From assembly GCA_019104865.1 (NCBI GenBank), contig JAHRWZ010000034.1, positions 1-49,674 on the forward strand: a stretch of 49,674 nt of DNA, given 5' to 3'. Origin of the DNA: Castellaniella sp. (lineage in GTDB: Bacteria; Pseudomonadota; Gammaproteobacteria; Burkholderiales; Burkholderiaceae_B). Each line of letters begins with the position of its first letter. Within the stretch, counting starts at the first letter, position 1. Below the pieces are notes generated by a model that saw only the letters and a program-made list of their open reading frames with translations, was not told where the DNA came from and did no database searches. The translations under genes and the position numbers were made by a program. Below, piece after piece: positions 34,936 to 43,294 of the stretch.

Positions 34936-34953
34936 CCTGAGGTCTGTCCCTTC

Positions 34954-35964
34954 ATGATGTCGAAATTGCATTTGCTGCTGGATCGATTCACGCTGATCCT
35001 GATTGCCGTCGTCACAGCCGCGACGGTGTTGCCGGCCCACGGGCAGGGTGCGGTGTTTTTCGAAAGACTGACGGCGGCGGCCATCGCGCTGCTGTTCTTT
35101 CTGCACGGTGCCAAACTCTCGCGCGAGGCCATCATTGCCGGGGCTACCCACTGGCGGCTTCATGGGTTGATCTTCATCTGGACCTTCGTGATCTTTCCGA
35201 TCCTGGGGTGGCTGGCGCGGCCCCTGCTGGTGCCCCTGCTGGGCGAACCGCTGTATATCGGGGTGATGTATCTGTGCGTGCTACCCGGCACGGTGCAGTC
35301 GGCGATCGCGTTCACGTCGATTGCGCGGGGCAATGTGCCTGCCGCGGTGTGCGCGGCGTCGGCCTCCAGCATCATCGGCATCGTCCTCACGCCCTTGCTG
35401 CTTCAGCTGTTGTTGCGGACGGACACGTCCGCGCTGGACAGCCACTCGCTGCTGCAGTCGATCCTGCGCATCGGCGAGCAGATCTTCCTGCCCTTCGTGG
35501 CAGGGCACCTGTTGCGCCCGGTCATCGGCCGCTGGATGGATGGCCATCGCAAACTGGTGACCAGCGTCGACCAGAGTTCGATCCTGCTGGTGGTCTACAC
35601 GGCGTTCAGCGAATCGGTGATCGCCGGCCTCTGGCATCAGGTGGATTCCATATCCCTGGTGCTGCTGGTGGTCACCTGTTGCGTGTTGCTGGCGATCGTC
35701 CTGGTGCTGAACACCTGGTCCACCCGGCGATTGGGCTTCAATCGCGCCGACGAAATCACCATCGTCTTCTGTGGTTCGAAAAAGAGCATGGCCACCGGGG
35801 TGCCCATGGCGGGCGTGCTGTTCAGCGCTGGAGCGATCGGGCCGGTGCTGCTGCCGCTGATGATTTTCCATCAGATCCAGCTGATGGTCTGCGCGGTGTT
35901 GGCGCAGAACTATCGGCGCAACGCGCCGGCCGAACAACACGAACGGCGGCAATTAGTCGCCTGA
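34954..35964 (+). CDS. Bile acid:sodium symporter (SBF)-like membrane transporter, YfeH type
   Basis: 336-residue protein with about ten membrane segments. It fits the SBF-like group (YfeH): LTAAAIALLFFLHGAKLSRE, VMYLCVLPGTVQSAIAFTS, FCGSKKSMATGVPMAGVLF and LPLMIFHQIQLMVCAVLA. The substrate is unknown; the name bile-acid symporter is historical. It begins 18 bases after ampG, so it is likely the last gene of the metX operon, which ends at the terminator at 35968. Confidence 0.85.
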   Translation: MMSKLHLLLDRFTLILIAVVTAATVLPAHGQGAVFFERLTAAAIALLFFLHGAKLSREAIIAGATHWRLHGLIFIWTFVIFPILGWLARPLLVPLLGEPLYIGVMYLCVLPGTVQSAIAFTSIARGNVPAAVCAASASSIIGIVLTPLLLQLLLRTDTSALDSHSLLQSILRIGEQIFLPFVAGHLLRPVIGRWMDGHRKLVTSVDQSSILLVVYTAFSESVIAGLWHQVDSISLVLLVVTCCVLLAIVLVLNTWSTRRLGFNRADEITIVFCGSKKSMATGVPMAGVLFSAGAIGPVLLPLMIFHQIQLMVCAVLAQNYRRNAPAEQHERRQLVA

Positions 35965-35967
35965 TGC

Positions 35968-36002
35968 AAAAAACCCTGTGTGCATCGCAAACAGGGTTTT
36001 TT
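35968..36002. terminator. Bidirectional rho-independent terminator
   Basis: AAAAAACCCTGT (35968-35979) pairs with ACAGGGTTTTTT (35991-36002), a 12-bp perfect stem with an 11-base loop. It ends the metX operon on the plus strand and the small gene at 36049 on the minus strand. A second hairpin (GCGCCCT/AGGGCGC near 36018-36036) lies between. Confidence 0.92.
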
Positions 36003-36048
36003 ACAGTCTGTCGGTGGCGCCCTGGTGGTAGGGCGCAGATCGGGCTTT

Positions 36049-36252
36049 TCAGGCCGTGACGTGCAGTTGCGTGCCCACCATCCCGCTGGAGGCCAGTTTC
36101 GGCGCGCTGGGCACCGAATTGATCAGGCTCATGACGGTATTGGACTGGTTGTCCAGGACCTTGCGCAGCAGCACGTTCTGGTTGTCTTGCAGCTGGGCGT
36201 AGTTTTGCAGGCCGGTCGCGGCGCCCACCAGACTCTCAACGGAACTCGACAT
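36049..36252 (-). CDS. Small YjfB-like putative motility protein
   Basis: 67 residues from the ATG at 36252, with AGGAGA 6 bases upstream; an in-frame start at 36321 has no such site. The sequence (VLLRKVLDNQSNTVMSLIN, ending GTQLHVTA) resembles the YjfB family, small proteins linked to motility in other bacteria. The match is from the repeating hydrophobic pattern and the GTQL ending, so it is moderate. TATAAT stands 53 bases upstream. No flagellar gene is in the window. Confidence 0.55.
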   Translation of the reverse strand: MSSSVESLVGAATGLQNYAQLQDNQNVLLRKVLDNQSNTVMSLINSVPSAPKLASSGMVGTQLHVTA

Positions 36253-36304
36253 CAAGGTCTCCTGTTCAGGAATTCGGTTTCGACGGGTATGACAATTGCA
36301 ACCG

Positions 36305-36310
36305 ATTATA
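36305..36310 (-). promoter_or_regulatory. -10 element of the YjfB-like gene
   Basis: Perfect TATAAT on the minus strand, just downstream of the xth hairpin, so the small gene probably has its own promoter. The -35 lies within the hairpin and is weak. Confidence 0.4.
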
Positions 36311-36311
36311 A

Positions 36312-36342
36312 GGCAATCCATGCGCCTGGAGCATGGATTGCC
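36312..36342 (-). terminator. Terminator hairpin after xth
   Basis: GGCAATCCATGC (36312-36323) and GCATGGATTGCC (36331-36342) form a perfect 12-bp stem with a 7-base loop. It begins 3 bases after the xth stop. The following TTATAAT is only weakly T-rich and is at the same time the -10 of the next gene. Confidence 0.65.
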
Positions 36343-36345
36343 GGA

Positions 36346-37137
36346 TCAATTTCGCGCGTAGTCGATGGTCAATGGCGCGTGGTCGCTGAACCGCTCGTCC
36401 TTGTAGACGGTCGCGGTTTGCGCCTGCGCGGCGATTCCCGGGGTCGCGACGTGATAGTCGATGCGCCACCCGACGTTCTTCGCCCAGGCTTGGCCCCGGT
36501 TGCTCCACCACGTGTAGGCTTCGCCGGTCGTATCGGGATGCAGGCGTCGATAGACGTCGACCCAGCCGTGCTGGCCGAACAATGCCGTCATCCAGGCGCG
36601 TTCTTCCGGCAGGAAGCCGCTGTTCTTCAGGTTGCCCTTCCAGTTTTTCAGGTCAATCTCGTGGTGGGCAATGTTCCAGTCGCCGCAGATGACGAATTCC
36701 CGGCCGGTGTCGCGATGTTCCCGCATCAGGCCTTCGAGCCAGGTTTCGTAGAGGTCCAGGAACCGGTATTTGGCCGTCTGGCGTTCGTCGCCGCTGGATC
36801 CGGAGGGCAGATAGGCGCTGATGACGCTCAGTCCAGGCCAGTCGGCGCGCAGGATGCGGCCTTCGGCGTCGAATTCGGGAGACCCCATGCCGATCGTGAT
36901 GGCGTCGGCGGGCTGGCGCAGATAGAGGCCGACGCCGCTGTAGCCTTTCTTTTCCGCGTGGTAGAAGTGCCCGGTGTAGCCATCCGGGTGACGCATTTCG
37001 TCGGTCAGATCCGTATCCTGGATCTTGATTTCCTGCAGGCAGACGATGTCGGAATTCTGGTTCTTCAGCCAGTCCGCCAGCCCTTTGCGAAAGGCCGCGC
37101 GGATTCCGTTGACGTTCAGTGTGGTGATGCGTAGCAC
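36346..37137 (-). CDS. xth: Exodeoxyribonuclease III
   Basis: 263-residue AP endonuclease and 3'-5' exonuclease of base-excision repair. Family residues: NVNGIRAAF at the N-terminus, Glu36 in LQEIK, YSGVGLY, GDWNIAH (Asp and Asn), WRIDYHVAT and FSDHAPL with the catalytic Asp-His. Length matches the family (about 255-270). The start at 37137 lies 70 bases downstream of the dioxygenase stop. Confidence 0.95.
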   Translation of the reverse strand: MLRITTLNVNGIRAAFRKGLADWLKNQNSDIVCLQEIKIQDTDLTDEMRHPDGYTGHFYHAEKKGYSGVGLYLRQPADAITIGMGSPEFDAEGRILRADWPGLSVISAYLPSGSSGDERQTAKYRFLDLYETWLEGLMREHRDTGREFVICGDWNIAHHEIDLKNWKGNLKNSGFLPEERAWMTALFGQHGWVDVYRRLHPDTTGEAYTWWSNRGQAWAKNVGWRIDYHVATPGIAAQAQTATVYKDERFSDHAPLTIDYARN

Positions 37138-37208
37138 GAGGGCTCCGGTGATTCGTCGAAAGTCGGACTGTACTGCATGGACGGCTGCGCCTCGTGCGAG
37201 GCCTGGTT

Positions 37209-38006
37209 TTACCCGAACCGATAACTGGAGATGGTGAGCCCGCCGGCTGCCTGGGTTTCGTGGTGAAAGCGGTTGGCCGGCTCGTCGCCCGCCGCGCCGC
37301 TGGCGACGAACAAGGGCACGAGGTGGTCTTCCATCGGATGCGCGATGCGTGCCGCAGGGGCCTGTACCCAGTGCTCCAGCCGGCTAAGGCGGTCGGCGGC
37401 GGACGCCCCGCCCAGCGCTTCATGCAGCCAGGCGTCGAACAGGGCCGAGGGCTGGCGTCCTGCGGGGCCGAACAGACGCAGGTTGTGGAAGCTCAGGCCA
37501 CTGCCGACGATCAGGATGTTTTCATCCCGCAAGGGCTGCAGCGCCGCCCCCAGCGCATGATGCCAGGCCGGGTTGAAGCCGGCATTGATGGACAGCTGCA
37601 CCATGGGAATCCGGGCCTGCGGGTACATGACGTAGGCAGGCACAAAGGCGCCGTGATCGAAGCCGCGGTCGGGGTCGTCCGTGATCGTGATGTGATGGTC
37701 CGTCAGCAAGGACCGTACCCGCCCGGCCACGTGGGGGGATCCGGGAGCAGGGTAATGGATGTCGTAGGTCTGTGACGGAAAGCCGTAGTAGTCATAGAGC
37801 ATGCCGGGCTGCGGATGGCTGCCAACCTGCACCCCGTTGCGTGTGATCCAGTGCGCCGAGATCATCAGGATCGCGTCGGGCGGTTGCGGCAGCGATGCGG
37901 GGATTGCCTGCAGTGCCTGGGTCAGCACGGCATAGGAAGCCGTCATTTCGGGCATCCAGGGCCAGGGGCCGCCACCATGGCAGATGAAGTAGACAGGTTG
38001 GCGCAT
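37209..38006 (-). CDS. Class III extradiol ring-cleavage dioxygenase, DODA/YgiD type
   Basis: 265-residue metal enzyme of the LigB/DODA group. Metal ligands are expected at His10 (YFICHGGGPWPW) and His52 (LMISAHWI); DDPDRGFDHGAFVP and GSGLSFHNL are further family motifs. Relatives open catechol-type rings such as 4,5-DOPA. The true substrate is unknown. It is divergent from the MFS permease gene; the 137-base spacer between them is AT-rich and may serve both. Confidence 0.85.
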   Translation of the reverse strand: MRQPVYFICHGGGPWPWMPEMTASYAVLTQALQAIPASLPQPPDAILMISAHWITRNGVQVGSHPQPGMLYDYYGFPSQTYDIHYPAPGSPHVAGRVRSLLTDHHITITDDPDRGFDHGAFVPAYVMYPQARIPMVQLSINAGFNPAWHHALGAALQPLRDENILIVGSGLSFHNLRLFGPAGRQPSALFDAWLHEALGGASAADRLSRLEHWVQAPAARIAHPMEDHLVPLFVASGAAGDEPANRFHHETQAAGGLTISSYRFG

Positions 38007-38055
38007 GATGAACGCAGATCCGCAGGATTAGTGAAAGTACCTAGCTTACTTCTGA

Positions 38056-38086
38056 TTGGTTGTCTCAAAAATTAGTTTAGTATAAA
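38056..38086 (+). promoter_or_regulatory. Possible promoter of the pyrimidine-type gene cluster
   Basis: In the AT-rich spacer between the dioxygenase and MFS genes, TTGGTT (38056-38061) or TTGTCT (38060-38065) stands 19 or 15 bases before TATAAA (38081-38086). The spacing is not ideal, so this is tentative. Confidence 0.3.
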
Positions 38087-38143
38087 AAAATAGATTATTG
38101 GCTTGCCTTTCATCCTTTCTCATTGATTCGCAGGAGCAAATCC

Positions 38144-39391
38144 GTGAACGCTCAAACCAATGCTGTACAAGGCGGTGACGGTTCGAACGATGTCATATCC
38201 CCCTATGCCTGGAAGGCTCTGTGGGGCTCGGCAATCGGCTATGCCATGGATGGTTTCGACCTGCTGATCCTCGGATTCATGCTGGCCGCGATATCGGCCG
38301 ATCTGCATCTCGCTCCAGGTCAGGCGGGGTCTCTGGTGACCTGGACTCTGGTGGGCGCGGTCTTTGGCGGCATCGTGTTCGGGTCGCTCAGCGACCATTA
38401 CGGACGGGTGCGGGTGCTGACCTGGTCGATCCTGCTGTTTGCGGTCTTTACAGGCCTGTGCGCGGTTGCGCAGGGCTATTGGGATCTGCTGGTCTACCGC
38501 ACGATCGCCGGTGTCGGGCTGGGTGGCGAGTTCGGCATCGGCATGGCGCTGGCCGCCGAGGCCTGGCCGGCGCGCCATCGGGCCAGGGTGTCGTCCTATG
38601 TGGCCCTGGGCTGGCAGGCGGGCGTGCTGCTGGCCGCGATCGCCATCCCGTTTCTGTTGCCGCATCTGGGCTGGCGCGGGATGTTCGTGGTGGGGATCTT
38701 TCCGGCGCTCGTCGCCTGGGTGATCCGGCGTCATCTGCATGAGCCAGAACTCTTCGTGCAAAAAACCGAAAAGCACCGAACCAGCTTTGCCGAGTCCTAT
38801 CGGTTGTTGGTCAAGGACAGCCCGACTACCCGCACCAGCCTGGGGCTGGCGATCTTGTGCTCGGTGCAGAACTTCGGCTACTACGGGATCATGATCTGGA
38901 TGCCGAGCTATCTGGCGAAGTCCCAGGGATTCGGGTTGACGAAATCGGCGGTGTGGACGTCCGTGACCATCATCGGGATGGCGATCGGTATCTGGGTGTT
39001 CGGGCATCTGGCGGACCGCATCGGCCGCAAGCCCAGTTTTCTGCTGTTCCAGCTGGGGGCGGTGGTGATGGTCCTGTATTACGCTCGCTTGACGGATGCC
39101 GGCACGATGCTGTGGGCGGGCGCCGTCATGGGGATGTTCGTCAACGGCATGCTGGGTGGCTATGGCGCCGTGATGTCCGAGGCGTACCCGACGGAAGCAC
39201 GGGCAACGGCGCAGAATGTGCTCTTCAATATTGGCCGGGCGGTCGGCGGTTTCGGGCCCGTGGTCGTCGGGGCGTTGGCCGCGACCTATTCCTTCCATGT
39301 GGCGATCGCACTGCTGGCTTCCATCTACGTGCTGGACATGCTGGCCACTTTGTTTCTGATTCCAGAACTCAAGGGTGTGGAGCTGGAGTGA
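38144..39391 (+). CDS. MFS transporter, aromatic acid:H+ symporter-like
   Basis: 415-residue inner-membrane transporter with about 12 membrane segments. The first segment has MDGFDLLILGF (DGFDL, 36-40), typical of the AAHS branch (BenK/PcaK-like). SLSDHYGRVRVL and HLADRIGRKP are the two MFS loop motifs. YGAVMSEAYPTEARATAQN is in the C-terminal half. GTG start at 38144 with CAGGAG upstream. It heads the pyrK-pyrD-hydrolase series; pyrK follows 43 bases later. From this setting an orotate or other pyrimidine-acid substrate is inferred. Confidence 0.85.
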   Translation: MNAQTNAVQGGDGSNDVISPYAWKALWGSAIGYAMDGFDLLILGFMLAAISADLHLAPGQAGSLVTWTLVGAVFGGIVFGSLSDHYGRVRVLTWSILLFAVFTGLCAVAQGYWDLLVYRTIAGVGLGGEFGIGMALAAEAWPARHRARVSSYVALGWQAGVLLAAIAIPFLLPHLGWRGMFVVGIFPALVAWVIRRHLHEPELFVQKTEKHRTSFAESYRLLVKDSPTTRTSLGLAILCSVQNFGYYGIMIWMPSYLAKSQGFGLTKSAVWTSVTIIGMAIGIWVFGHLADRIGRKPSFLLFQLGAVVMVLYYARLTDAGTMLWAGAVMGMFVNGMLGGYGAVMSEAYPTEARATAQNVLFNIGRAVGGFGPVVVGALAATYSFHVAIALLASIYVLDMLATLFLIPELKGVELE

Positions 39392-39434
39392 TGCCGTGGA
39401 TGACGTCCGGAAGGGCTTGACGCACGGTCCCGCC

Positions 39435-40283
39435 ATGAGCCAGGCGACCGGTTTTGCGCGCAATGCGGATGCCGTGGCCGCGCACGTCTGCCGCGTGGTG
39501 GAGCATCGCTGGGTGAACGCGCGCTACAAGTACCTGCAGCTGGAATCCGATGCCGATCTCGCCCGGATGACTCGGCCCGGACAGTTCTATCAACTGAAGT
39601 GCCCGGTGACCGAGGCTTCTCAGCCGTTCCTGCTGCGCCCCATGAGCGTTTATGGCACGGGTCCGGCCTCAGGCGATATCGCGTTCCTCTACAACGTCAC
39701 AGGCACCGGCACGCGCGCCATGGCCGGGCTTGCGATCGGGGATTCGATGAGCATCGTGGGCCCGCTGGGCAACACATTCACGATCCAGCCCGATTTTCGT
39801 CGGGCCTTGCTGGTGGCACGGGGGGTGGGTCTGGCGACGCTTGCGCCTGTGGTCCGCGCCCTGGCGCGCACGCAGGCGCGCATCGTGGTCGTGATGTCCG
39901 CGCGGGCGCCGCAGGATCTGATGCGTGCGGAATTTCTGGGGGATTTGCCCGCCGAGGTGCACTGTGTCTATGACAGTGACGGTTCGTCGGACGTGTCGCA
40001 GGTAGAAGCGCTGGTGCGCGAACTGCTGGCCGCGCAGGCAACCGATGCGGTCTATACCTGCGGGTCGCAGCGCTTGCTGCTATTGCTGCAGCGTGTGTTG
40101 CGGGATTTTCCCGCAGTGCTGGGCGAGGTAGCGATGGAACAGCACATGGCCTGCGGCATGGGGGTCTGCCTGTCCTGCGTGCGATTGTTCGATGTGGGTG
40201 GGGCCAAGCAGTTCCTGCGGGTCTGTCGCGACGGACCTGTATTCGACATCCGCGACGTGGTGGGCGAGGTGCGCTATGGTTGA
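39435..40283 (+). CDS. pyrK: Dihydroorotate dehydrogenase B electron-transfer subunit (PyrK-like)
   Basis: 282-residue flavin/iron-sulphur protein that links the class 1B dihydroorotate dehydrogenase to NAD(H). The FAD motif is LLRPMSVYG, the nucleotide-binding loop VARGVGLATLAPVV, and the 2Fe-2S ligands are Cys240, Cys245, Cys248 and Cys264 (ACGMGVCLSC...RVCRDGPVF). The ATG at 39435 was chosen over an in-frame start at 39375 that overlaps the MFS gene. It overlaps pyrD by 8 bases. This two-subunit enzyme is standard in Firmicutes, but unusual in betaproteobacteria, which normally use the quinone-linked class 2 enzyme. Confidence 0.9.
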   Translation: MSQATGFARNADAVAAHVCRVVEHRWVNARYKYLQLESDADLARMTRPGQFYQLKCPVTEASQPFLLRPMSVYGTGPASGDIAFLYNVTGTGTRAMAGLAIGDSMSIVGPLGNTFTIQPDFRRALLVARGVGLATLAPVVRALARTQARIVVVMSARAPQDLMRAEFLGDLPAEVHCVYDSDGSSDVSQVEALVRELLAAQATDAVYTCGSQRLLLLLQRVLRDFPAVLGEVAMEQHMACGMGVCLSCVRLFDVGGAKQFLRVCRDGPVFDIRDVVGEVRYG

Positions 40284-41226
40284 CCTGCGTGTGGATCTCG
40301 ATGGCCTGGGGCTGCGCAGCCCCGTCATGCCGGCTTCCGGGTGTTTTGCCATCGAATATGTGGAAGCCCTGGATTTCAACCGGCTGGGTGCGCTGGTCAT
40401 CAAGAGCGTGTCGCCCAAAAGCCGGCTGGGCAACCCCACACCCCGGGTGGCGGAAACACCTGCCGGCATGCTCAATTCCATCGGCATTCCCAGCAAGGGG
40501 CTGGATTATTTTTTGCGCGAGGTGCTGCCGCCGTACCTGCAGTTCGACACGCCCGTCGTGGTGTCGATTTCGGCCGACACGGTGGGCGAGTTCGCGCAGG
40601 CGGCTGCGCGCGTCTCGGTACCCGGCGTGGCGGTCATCGAAGCGAACATCTCCTGCCCCAATCTGGAGGCAGATGGCCGGGCGTTCGCCATGAGCGCGGA
40701 TACGACGCTGGCGGCCGTGCGGGCGGTGCGCGAACAGACAGGGCTGCCGGTCTGGGCCAAGCTCACGCCCAATGTGTCGCACGTGGCCGAGATCGCCTGC
40801 GCCGCCGAGGCGGCGGGTGCCAATGCCCTGGTCATGGGCAATACCGTGCTCGGGATGGCGATCGACGTGCATACGCGCAGGCCGCTTCTGGGCAACGTGA
40901 TGGGCGGCCTGTCGGGGCCGGCGATCAAGCCTATCGCCGTGCGCATGGTCTACCAGTGCCATCGCAGCGTCAGCATTCCGGTCATCGGCTGCGGCGGTAT
41001 CGCATGCGCCGAGGACGTCGTAGAGTTCATGCTGGCAGGCGCCAGCGCCGTTCAGGTGGGTGCCGCCTCGTTCCAGGACCCCGGCATCATGCGGAAGATC
41101 ACCGATGGCCTCGTGCGATTCTGTGAGGCCGCCGGGGTGGATGCGGTGCGCAGCCTGACCGGAGGCATTGCGCTGGATACGGATCTGACCGACAGCTGGC
41201 TGCGGATGGCCCAGCAGTCCGGCTAG
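40276..41226 (+). CDS. pyrD: Dihydroorotate dehydrogenase, class 1B catalytic subunit
   Basis: 316-residue FMN barrel protein that interconverts orotate and dihydroorotate. Class 1 is shown by the catalytic Cys127 in NISCPN (class 2 has Ser). Class 1B features are GNPTPRVAETPAGMLNSIG, AIDVHTRRPLLGNVMGGLSG with PAIKPIAVRMVY, and GCGGIACAEDVVEFMLAGAS. The start at 40276 lies inside the pyrK end. It differs from biosynthetic relatives in the loop after SIG (IPSKG instead of the usual LQNPG). The enzyme can run toward orotate reduction with NADH, as in orotate-fermenting bacteria. Confidence 0.9.
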   Translation: MVDLRVDLDGLGLRSPVMPASGCFAIEYVEALDFNRLGALVIKSVSPKSRLGNPTPRVAETPAGMLNSIGIPSKGLDYFLREVLPPYLQFDTPVVVSISADTVGEFAQAAARVSVPGVAVIEANISCPNLEADGRAFAMSADTTLAAVRAVREQTGLPVWAKLTPNVSHVAEIACAAEAAGANALVMGNTVLGMAIDVHTRRPLLGNVMGGLSGPAIKPIAVRMVYQCHRSVSIPVIGCGGIACAEDVVEFMLAGASAVQVGAASFQDPGIMRKITDGLVRFCEAAGVDAVRSLTGGIALDTDLTDSWLRMAQQSG

Positions 41227-41264
41227 TGGCCGGCGGGCGGGGCTCTTTTGGGTGTTGCACAATC

Positions 41265-42521
41265 ATGATCGATCTGATTCAGTATCGGGCCTTGGCGGAG
41301 AAGCTCTTTGCCGACATTCGCGCCTTTTCCTTCGACGGCGTCGGCATCACGCGCGAGAGCTACGGGCGCGGGGAATCCGCCGCCGCGGACTATCTGCGCG
41401 ACTTAGCGCAGTCCGAAGGGCTGGACGTGCAGGGCGACCGCGCCGCCAACCTGATCTTCCGCTTTCCGGATACGCCCCCGGATCGGCCGGTCGTGTGGCT
41501 GGGTTCGCACATGGATTCGGTGCCGCAAGGCGGCAATTACGATGGTCTTGCGGGTGTGGCGGCCGGGCTGCTGTGCCTGATCGCCCGCCAGCGTGAGGGC
41601 CGGGGCGGCAACGTCGAGGTCATCGGCTTTCGCGGCGAGGAAAGCGCCTGGTTCGGCAAGGCTTACATGGGTTCCAGCGCGCTGCTGGGCAAGTTGTCCG
41701 AGGCGGACCTGGCGCTGACACGGCGCGGCACGGATGAGTCGCTGGGCGACTGCATGCAGGCCCTGGGCGCCGACATGGCCGCCATCCGCGCGGGGGACCG
41801 GCTCTTCGACCCCGCGCGCATCCGGACCTATCTGGAGCTGCACATCGAGCAGGGGCCGGTCATGGTGGCGCGACAGCTGCCGGTCGCCGTGGTGTCCAGC
41901 ATCCGGGGAAATTTCCGTCATAACCGGGTCCTGTGCGAAGGCGAGTCCGGGCATTCGGGCGCGGTGCCGCGCTGGCTGCGCCACGACGCCATGTTCGCTG
42001 TGTCGGATCTCATCATGAGGCTCGACGAACATTGGCGGCTGTTGCTGGAGCGGGGGACGGACCTGGTCGTCACCGCAGGCATCGTCGGGACGGATCCGGC
42101 CGAACATGCCGTGTCGCGCATACCGGGGCGTGTGGCCTTCAGCCTGGAAGCGCGCAGCCGCAGCACCGACACGCTGGAAGCGTTCTACCAGGTGCTGCAG
42201 GCGGAATGTTCCGCAGTCTCCCATGAGCGTGGGGTCAAGTTCGAATTCGATCGGCGGGTGCTCTCGGCTCCCGCGACGATGGACCCCCGCGTGTGTGATA
42301 CGCTTTCTGCCGCCTGCGCGGCGCGTGGCCTGGCCTTTGACGTGATTCCCAGCGGCGCGGGGCATGATGCGGCCCTGATGGCCAACGCGGGTATTCCCAG
42401 CGGCATGGTGTTCGTGCGCAACGAGCACGGTTCACACAATCCACGCGAGGCCATGGATCTGGATGATTTCATGACAGGCGTCCAGGTGCTCAGCGACGCC
42501 CTGGAACCCTTGAGCGCATGA
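41265..42521 (+). CDS. M20-family N-carbamoyl-amino-acid hydrolase (HyuC/AllC-like)
   Basis: 418-residue zinc amidohydrolase that removes the carbamoyl group of N-carbamoyl amino acids. Metal residues: His82 and Asp93 in GSHMDSVPQGGNYDGLAGV, Glu126/127 in RGEES, His193 in LELHIEQGPV and the C-terminal His in HGSHNPRE. IPGRVAFSLEARS and GAGHDA are the carbamoylase marks. The ATG at 41265 was chosen; an in-frame GTG-type start at 41226 overlaps pyrD. Lying after dihydroorotate dehydrogenase, N-carbamoyl-aspartate (ureidosuccinate) is the most attractive substrate, but this is inference. Confidence 0.87.
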   Translation: MIDLIQYRALAEKLFADIRAFSFDGVGITRESYGRGESAAADYLRDLAQSEGLDVQGDRAANLIFRFPDTPPDRPVVWLGSHMDSVPQGGNYDGLAGVAAGLLCLIARQREGRGGNVEVIGFRGEESAWFGKAYMGSSALLGKLSEADLALTRRGTDESLGDCMQALGADMAAIRAGDRLFDPARIRTYLELHIEQGPVMVARQLPVAVVSSIRGNFRHNRVLCEGESGHSGAVPRWLRHDAMFAVSDLIMRLDEHWRLLLERGTDLVVTAGIVGTDPAEHAVSRIPGRVAFSLEARSRSTDTLEAFYQVLQAECSAVSHERGVKFEFDRRVLSAPATMDPRVCDTLSAACAARGLAFDVIPSGAGHDAALMANAGIPSGMVFVRNEHGSHNPREAMDLDDFMTGVQVLSDALEPLSA

Positions 42522-42564
42522 CGGGGCTGTCTCCTGGGGGGTGGCCGGCGCGCAATTGAATGGG

Positions 42565-43278
42565 ATGGCAATGATGACGCAATCGAAATTTGGACCCGAT
42601 GTCTTCGGGCAGTCGCAGGATCCCGCGCGGGCCGTGGCGCTGGCGCTGCTGGCGGCGGGCTGCGTCAGCGTGCGCGCGGAGGAACCGTTTCGCCTGCCTT
42701 CGGGCTGGGCCAGCCCTGTATATATCGACTGCAGGCGTCTGATTTCCTTTCCCGATCTGCGGCGGCAACTCTTGGCGCGCGGCCTGCGGGTTCTGCGGGA
42801 TGCCGGGGCGCTCGATGGCCTGGCGGCCGTCGCGGGTGGCGAGGCCAGCGGTATTGCGTTGGCCGCCTGGATAGCCGAGGCGCTGGACCTGCCGCTGCAG
42901 TACGTGCGCAAGCACCGCACCAGCCGCAATCAGGTTGAAGGCGTGGTCGAAAGGGGGGGGCGGGTGCTGCTTGTGGATGACATGATGGCGGGCGGGCAAT
43001 CCAAGGTCCGGTTCTGCAAGGCACTGACGGCTGCTGGCGCGCGCGTGGATACCCTTTTCGTGCTGTTCGACTATGCGACGTTTCCGACCCGGGAATTGCT
43101 GGCTCCATTGGGGGTCGCGGTGCATGCGCTGGCCTCCTGGCAGGACGTGTGCCGGGTTTGGCAGGCCGAGGGCGGGATCGAGCCATCGGCGTTGCGGGAC
43201 TTCCAGTCTTTCCTGTCGGATCCTGCCGGGTGGTCGCAGGCGCATGGCGGTCTGGCGCAGAACCCGGTACGGCGCTGA
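42565..43278 (+). CDS. Orotate phosphoribosyltransferase-like protein lacking the catalytic loop
   Basis: 237 residues with the OPRT fold: LPSGWASPVYIDCR, VAGGEASGIALAAWIAEAL, LPLQYVRK and VLLVDDMMAGGQS. The mobile loop, usually RK-x2-K-x-HG-x-G, reads YVRKHRTSRNQVEG, about three residues shorter and without the Lys and His-Gly needed for transfer. The PRPP loop has AGG in place of the usual TxG. It is therefore probably not an efficient enzyme; it may bind orotate or PRPP as a sensor. A normal pyrE lies 1.4 kb downstream. The start is uncertain: ATGs at 42565, 42571 and 42574. Confidence 0.8.
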   Translation: MAMMTQSKFGPDVFGQSQDPARAVALALLAAGCVSVRAEEPFRLPSGWASPVYIDCRRLISFPDLRRQLLARGLRVLRDAGALDGLAAVAGGEASGIALAAWIAEALDLPLQYVRKHRTSRNQVEGVVERGGRVLLVDDMMAGGQSKVRFCKALTAAGARVDTLFVLFDYATFPTRELLAPLGVAVHALASWQDVCRVWQAEGGIEPSALRDFQSFLSDPAGWSQAHGGLAQNPVRR

Positions 43279-43294
43279 GCAGCCGGGATTGGGC

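Noticed and set aside
38120..39463. 447-residue antisense ORF over the MFS gene
   Set aside because: The plus strand encodes an obvious MFS protein; the antisense has no family features.
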